Assembly: GCA_030141605.1 (NCBI GenBank)
Contig: JAQGDQ010002390.1
Coordinates: 88,945 to 152,944, forward strand
Origin: Tubiluchus corallicola
Taxonomy: Eukaryota > Priapulida > Priapulimorpha > Priapulimorphida > Tubiluchidae
Reading direction: 5' to 3'
Length of the DNA stretch: 64,000 nt
The notes beneath the pieces are model-generated. The model searched no databases. It was not told the DNA's origin and was given only the letters and a program-made list of their open reading frames with translations. Shown one piece after another: positions 62,472 to 64,000 of this stretch. Every line of letters starts with the position of its first letter. Positions within the stretch are counted from its first letter, which is position 1. The position numbers and the translations under genes were made by a program.

Positions 62472-64000
62472 ATGTTGCTTATATTTCTACATACCTTGGC
62501 AATAACAGCCAGTATTGCCGCTATCTTCTGGAGCGTTCATACAATTAAAAATCTTATACATTCTCCAGAAGGAACCGATAAAATGAAAGAAATCGCCCAC
62601 GCGATTCAGGAAGGAGCACGCGCGTATTTAAATCGCCAGTATATGACAATCTCCATTGTCGGTGTCATTATCGGTATCTTCCTTGGCTATCAGCTTGGAA
62701 TCACTGTCGCTATCGGCTATTTCATCGGTGGCATTTTCTCAGGAGCCGCTGGCTATATTGGCATGAACGTTTCTGTACGCGCGAATGTTCGTACAGCTGA
62801 AGCCGCACGGACAAAAGGGCTTTCCGACGCTTTGGATCTCTCTTTTCAATCCGGTGCCGTTACAGGTATGCTTGTCGCTGGTCTCGCGCTCTTAGGCGTC
62901 GCTGGATATTACGTCCTTCTTCAGTTTGTTTATGATCCTCAATCCGCTGTAGAAATGCGCCACATTATGGAAGCTCTCATCGCCCTAGGCTTTGGCGCGT
63001 CCTTGATTTCAATTTTCGCACGTCTAGGCGGCGGAATTTTCACAAAAGGAGCCGACGTCGGCGCAGACCTGGTTGGAAAAATCGAAGCCGGAATCCCCGA
63101 AGATGACCCCCGCAACCCCGGTGTCATCGCCGATAATGTCGGCGATAATGTCGGCGATTGCGCCGGTATGGCCGCAGACCTGTTTGAAACATACGTCGTG
63201 ACAATTGTCGCAACAATGCTGCTTGGCGTCATCTATTTTATTCCCGAGCAACATGGTCAAATTCTAGCGCTCCCTTTAATAATCGGCGCTATCTGTATTA
63301 TCGCGTCTATTATCGCAACAAGATTCGTGAAAATCGATGAAACTCAAAATATCATGAAAGCTCTGTATAAAGGCTTACTCGGCGCCGCGGTCCTCTCCGC
63401 TATCTTGATCGCGATTATCATTCCTCTTATTCTCCCTAAAGAAATGCTTCTGGTTGACGGAACAGCAATTACCGCCACAAACATTATTCTTTGCGTGATA
63501 ACAGGACTCGTCGTAACAGCCCTCATTGTATGGATTACAGAATATTACACAGGCGTAGATTGGGCCCCTGTTAAAAGTATCGCCAACGCATCCGAAACCG
63601 GACACGCAACAAACGTCATCCAAGGGCTGGCAGTCTCTATGGAGGCATGCGCGCTTCCCGTTCTCGTGATTTGCGGCGGTATTATTATCTCCTATAGTAA
63701 CGCCGGTATCTTTGGACTCTCTATCGCCGCGACAACAATGCTCGCACTTGCCGGCATCATCGTCGCGCTAGACGCCTACGGCCCCGTCACTGATAACGCA
63801 GGAGGAATCGCCGAAATGGCCGGACTGCCAGATGATGTCCGAAAAGTAACAGATGCCCTAGATGCCGTCGGCAACACGACAAAAGCCGTCACAAAAGGAT
63901 ACGCCATCGGCTCCGCCGGCCTGGCCGCTCTTGTGCTTTTCGCCGCCTATACACAGGACTTAACATACTATTTCCCTAATTTGACCGTTTCCTTTGAACT
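62472..64000 (+). CDS. hppA: Membrane-bound proton-translocating pyrophosphatase, 3' end outside window
   Basis: Couples PPi hydrolysis to proton pumping. The frame is open from ATG 62472 (GAGGAAAT upstream) to the right edge, 509 codons of the usual 650-700. The PPi-binding loop is seen near 63050-63180 as [19 protein letters not shown] and [19 protein letters not shown]. Near 63780, [16 protein letters not shown] is the second acidic site. [16 protein letters not shown] (near 63870) has Lys where K+-dependent pumps have Ala, so it belongs to the K+-independent H+-PPase group. Such pumps save energy in anaerobes and under low-energy conditions. Confidence 0.96.
   Translation, partial: MLLIFLHTLAITASIAAIFWSVHTIKNLIHSPEGTDKMKEIAHAIQEGARAYLNRQYMTISIVGVIIGIFLGYQLGITVAIGYFIGGIFSGAAGYIGMNVSVRANVRTAEAARTKGLSDALDLSFQSGAVTGMLVAGLALLGVAGYYVLLQFVYDPQSAVEMRHIMEALIALGFGASLISIFARLGGGIFTKGADVGADLVGKIEAGIPEDDPRNPGVIADNVGDNVGDCAGMAADLFETYVVTIVATMLLGVIYFIPEQHGQILALPLIIGAICIIASIIATRFVKIDETQNIMKALYKGLLGAAVLSAILIAIIIPLILPKEMLLVDGTAITATNIILCVITGLVVTALIVWITEYYTGVDWAPVKSIANASETGHATNVIQGLAVSMEACALPVLVICGGIIISYSNAGIFGLSIAATTMLALAGIIVALDAYGPVTDNAGGIAEMAGLPDDVRKVTDALDAVGNTTKAVTKGYAIGSAGLAALVLFAAYTQDLTYYFPNLTVSFE

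Overview
The window is a compact, AT-rich bacterial chromosome segment that reads as an alphaproteobacterium. The gene blocks secG-pyrG-kdsA-eno, murA-ribF-ileS-lspA-DUF3035, ftsB/lipA/COQ10-like and recX/ABC permease/hslO are typical of that class, most of all the Rhodospirillales. The cell makes LPS (kdsA), DAP peptidoglycan (dapA, murA, amidase, Slt) and queuosine tRNA (queG), and it exports folded proteins by Tat. Two tandem YqhD-type alcohol dehydrogenases, a K+-independent proton pyrophosphatase, mannonate dehydratase and a missing pyruvate dehydrogenase block beside lipA suggest (inference) a fermentative, possibly gut-associated, anaerobic or facultative organism. The + strand is richer in C and A than in G and T whatever the gene direction, so the minus strand is probably the replication leading strand.

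Layout. 1-2.2 kb: the 3' part of malQ, a tRNA-Glu and a decayed tRNA copy. 2.3-11.7 kb: an AEC permease, queG, a small basic protein, then the murA-ribF-ileS-lspA-bamF run and a HAD phosphatase. 11.8-14.4 kb: two yqhD copies, each followed by a clear hairpin. 14.4-25.3 kb: RNase E with a repeat-rich tail, N-acetylmuramoyl-L-alanine amidase, prs, slt, dapA, smpB and the COQ10-like/lipA/ftsB group. 25.6-34.6 kb: dnaE, an ArsC-like reductase, alaS, an MFS carrier, a YggU protein and folD. 34.7-39.6 kb (minus strand): galM, tatC, tatA, rpiB, uxuA, a Trm112-like protein and a CnoX-like protein. 39.8-42.5 kb: tRNA-Gly, recX, an ABC-2 permease and hslO.

42.7-53.1 kb is the accessory part. It is one minus-strand operon of two NCS2-like permeases (joined by an ATGA overlap), an SDR, a GntR/UTRA regulator, a DhnA-type class I aldolase, a Zn dehydrogenase, an FGGY kinase and two RibD-reductase-like proteins. 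A promoter with a perfect 12-bp palindrome over its -10 lies upstream. Together the genes look like a catabolic route of import, oxidation, phosphorylation and aldol cleavage for an unidentified substrate. RibD-type reductases and nucleobase-type permeases beside a sugar kinase and aldolase make an unusual set, and this is the best candidate here for an undescribed system.

53.9-64 kb returns to core genes: secG, pyrG, kdsA and eno, convergent ispE and a TPR protein, a family-4-like uracil-DNA glycosylase, and hppA, which runs off the right edge. I saw no insertion sequence, prophage, integrase, CRISPR array or rRNA.
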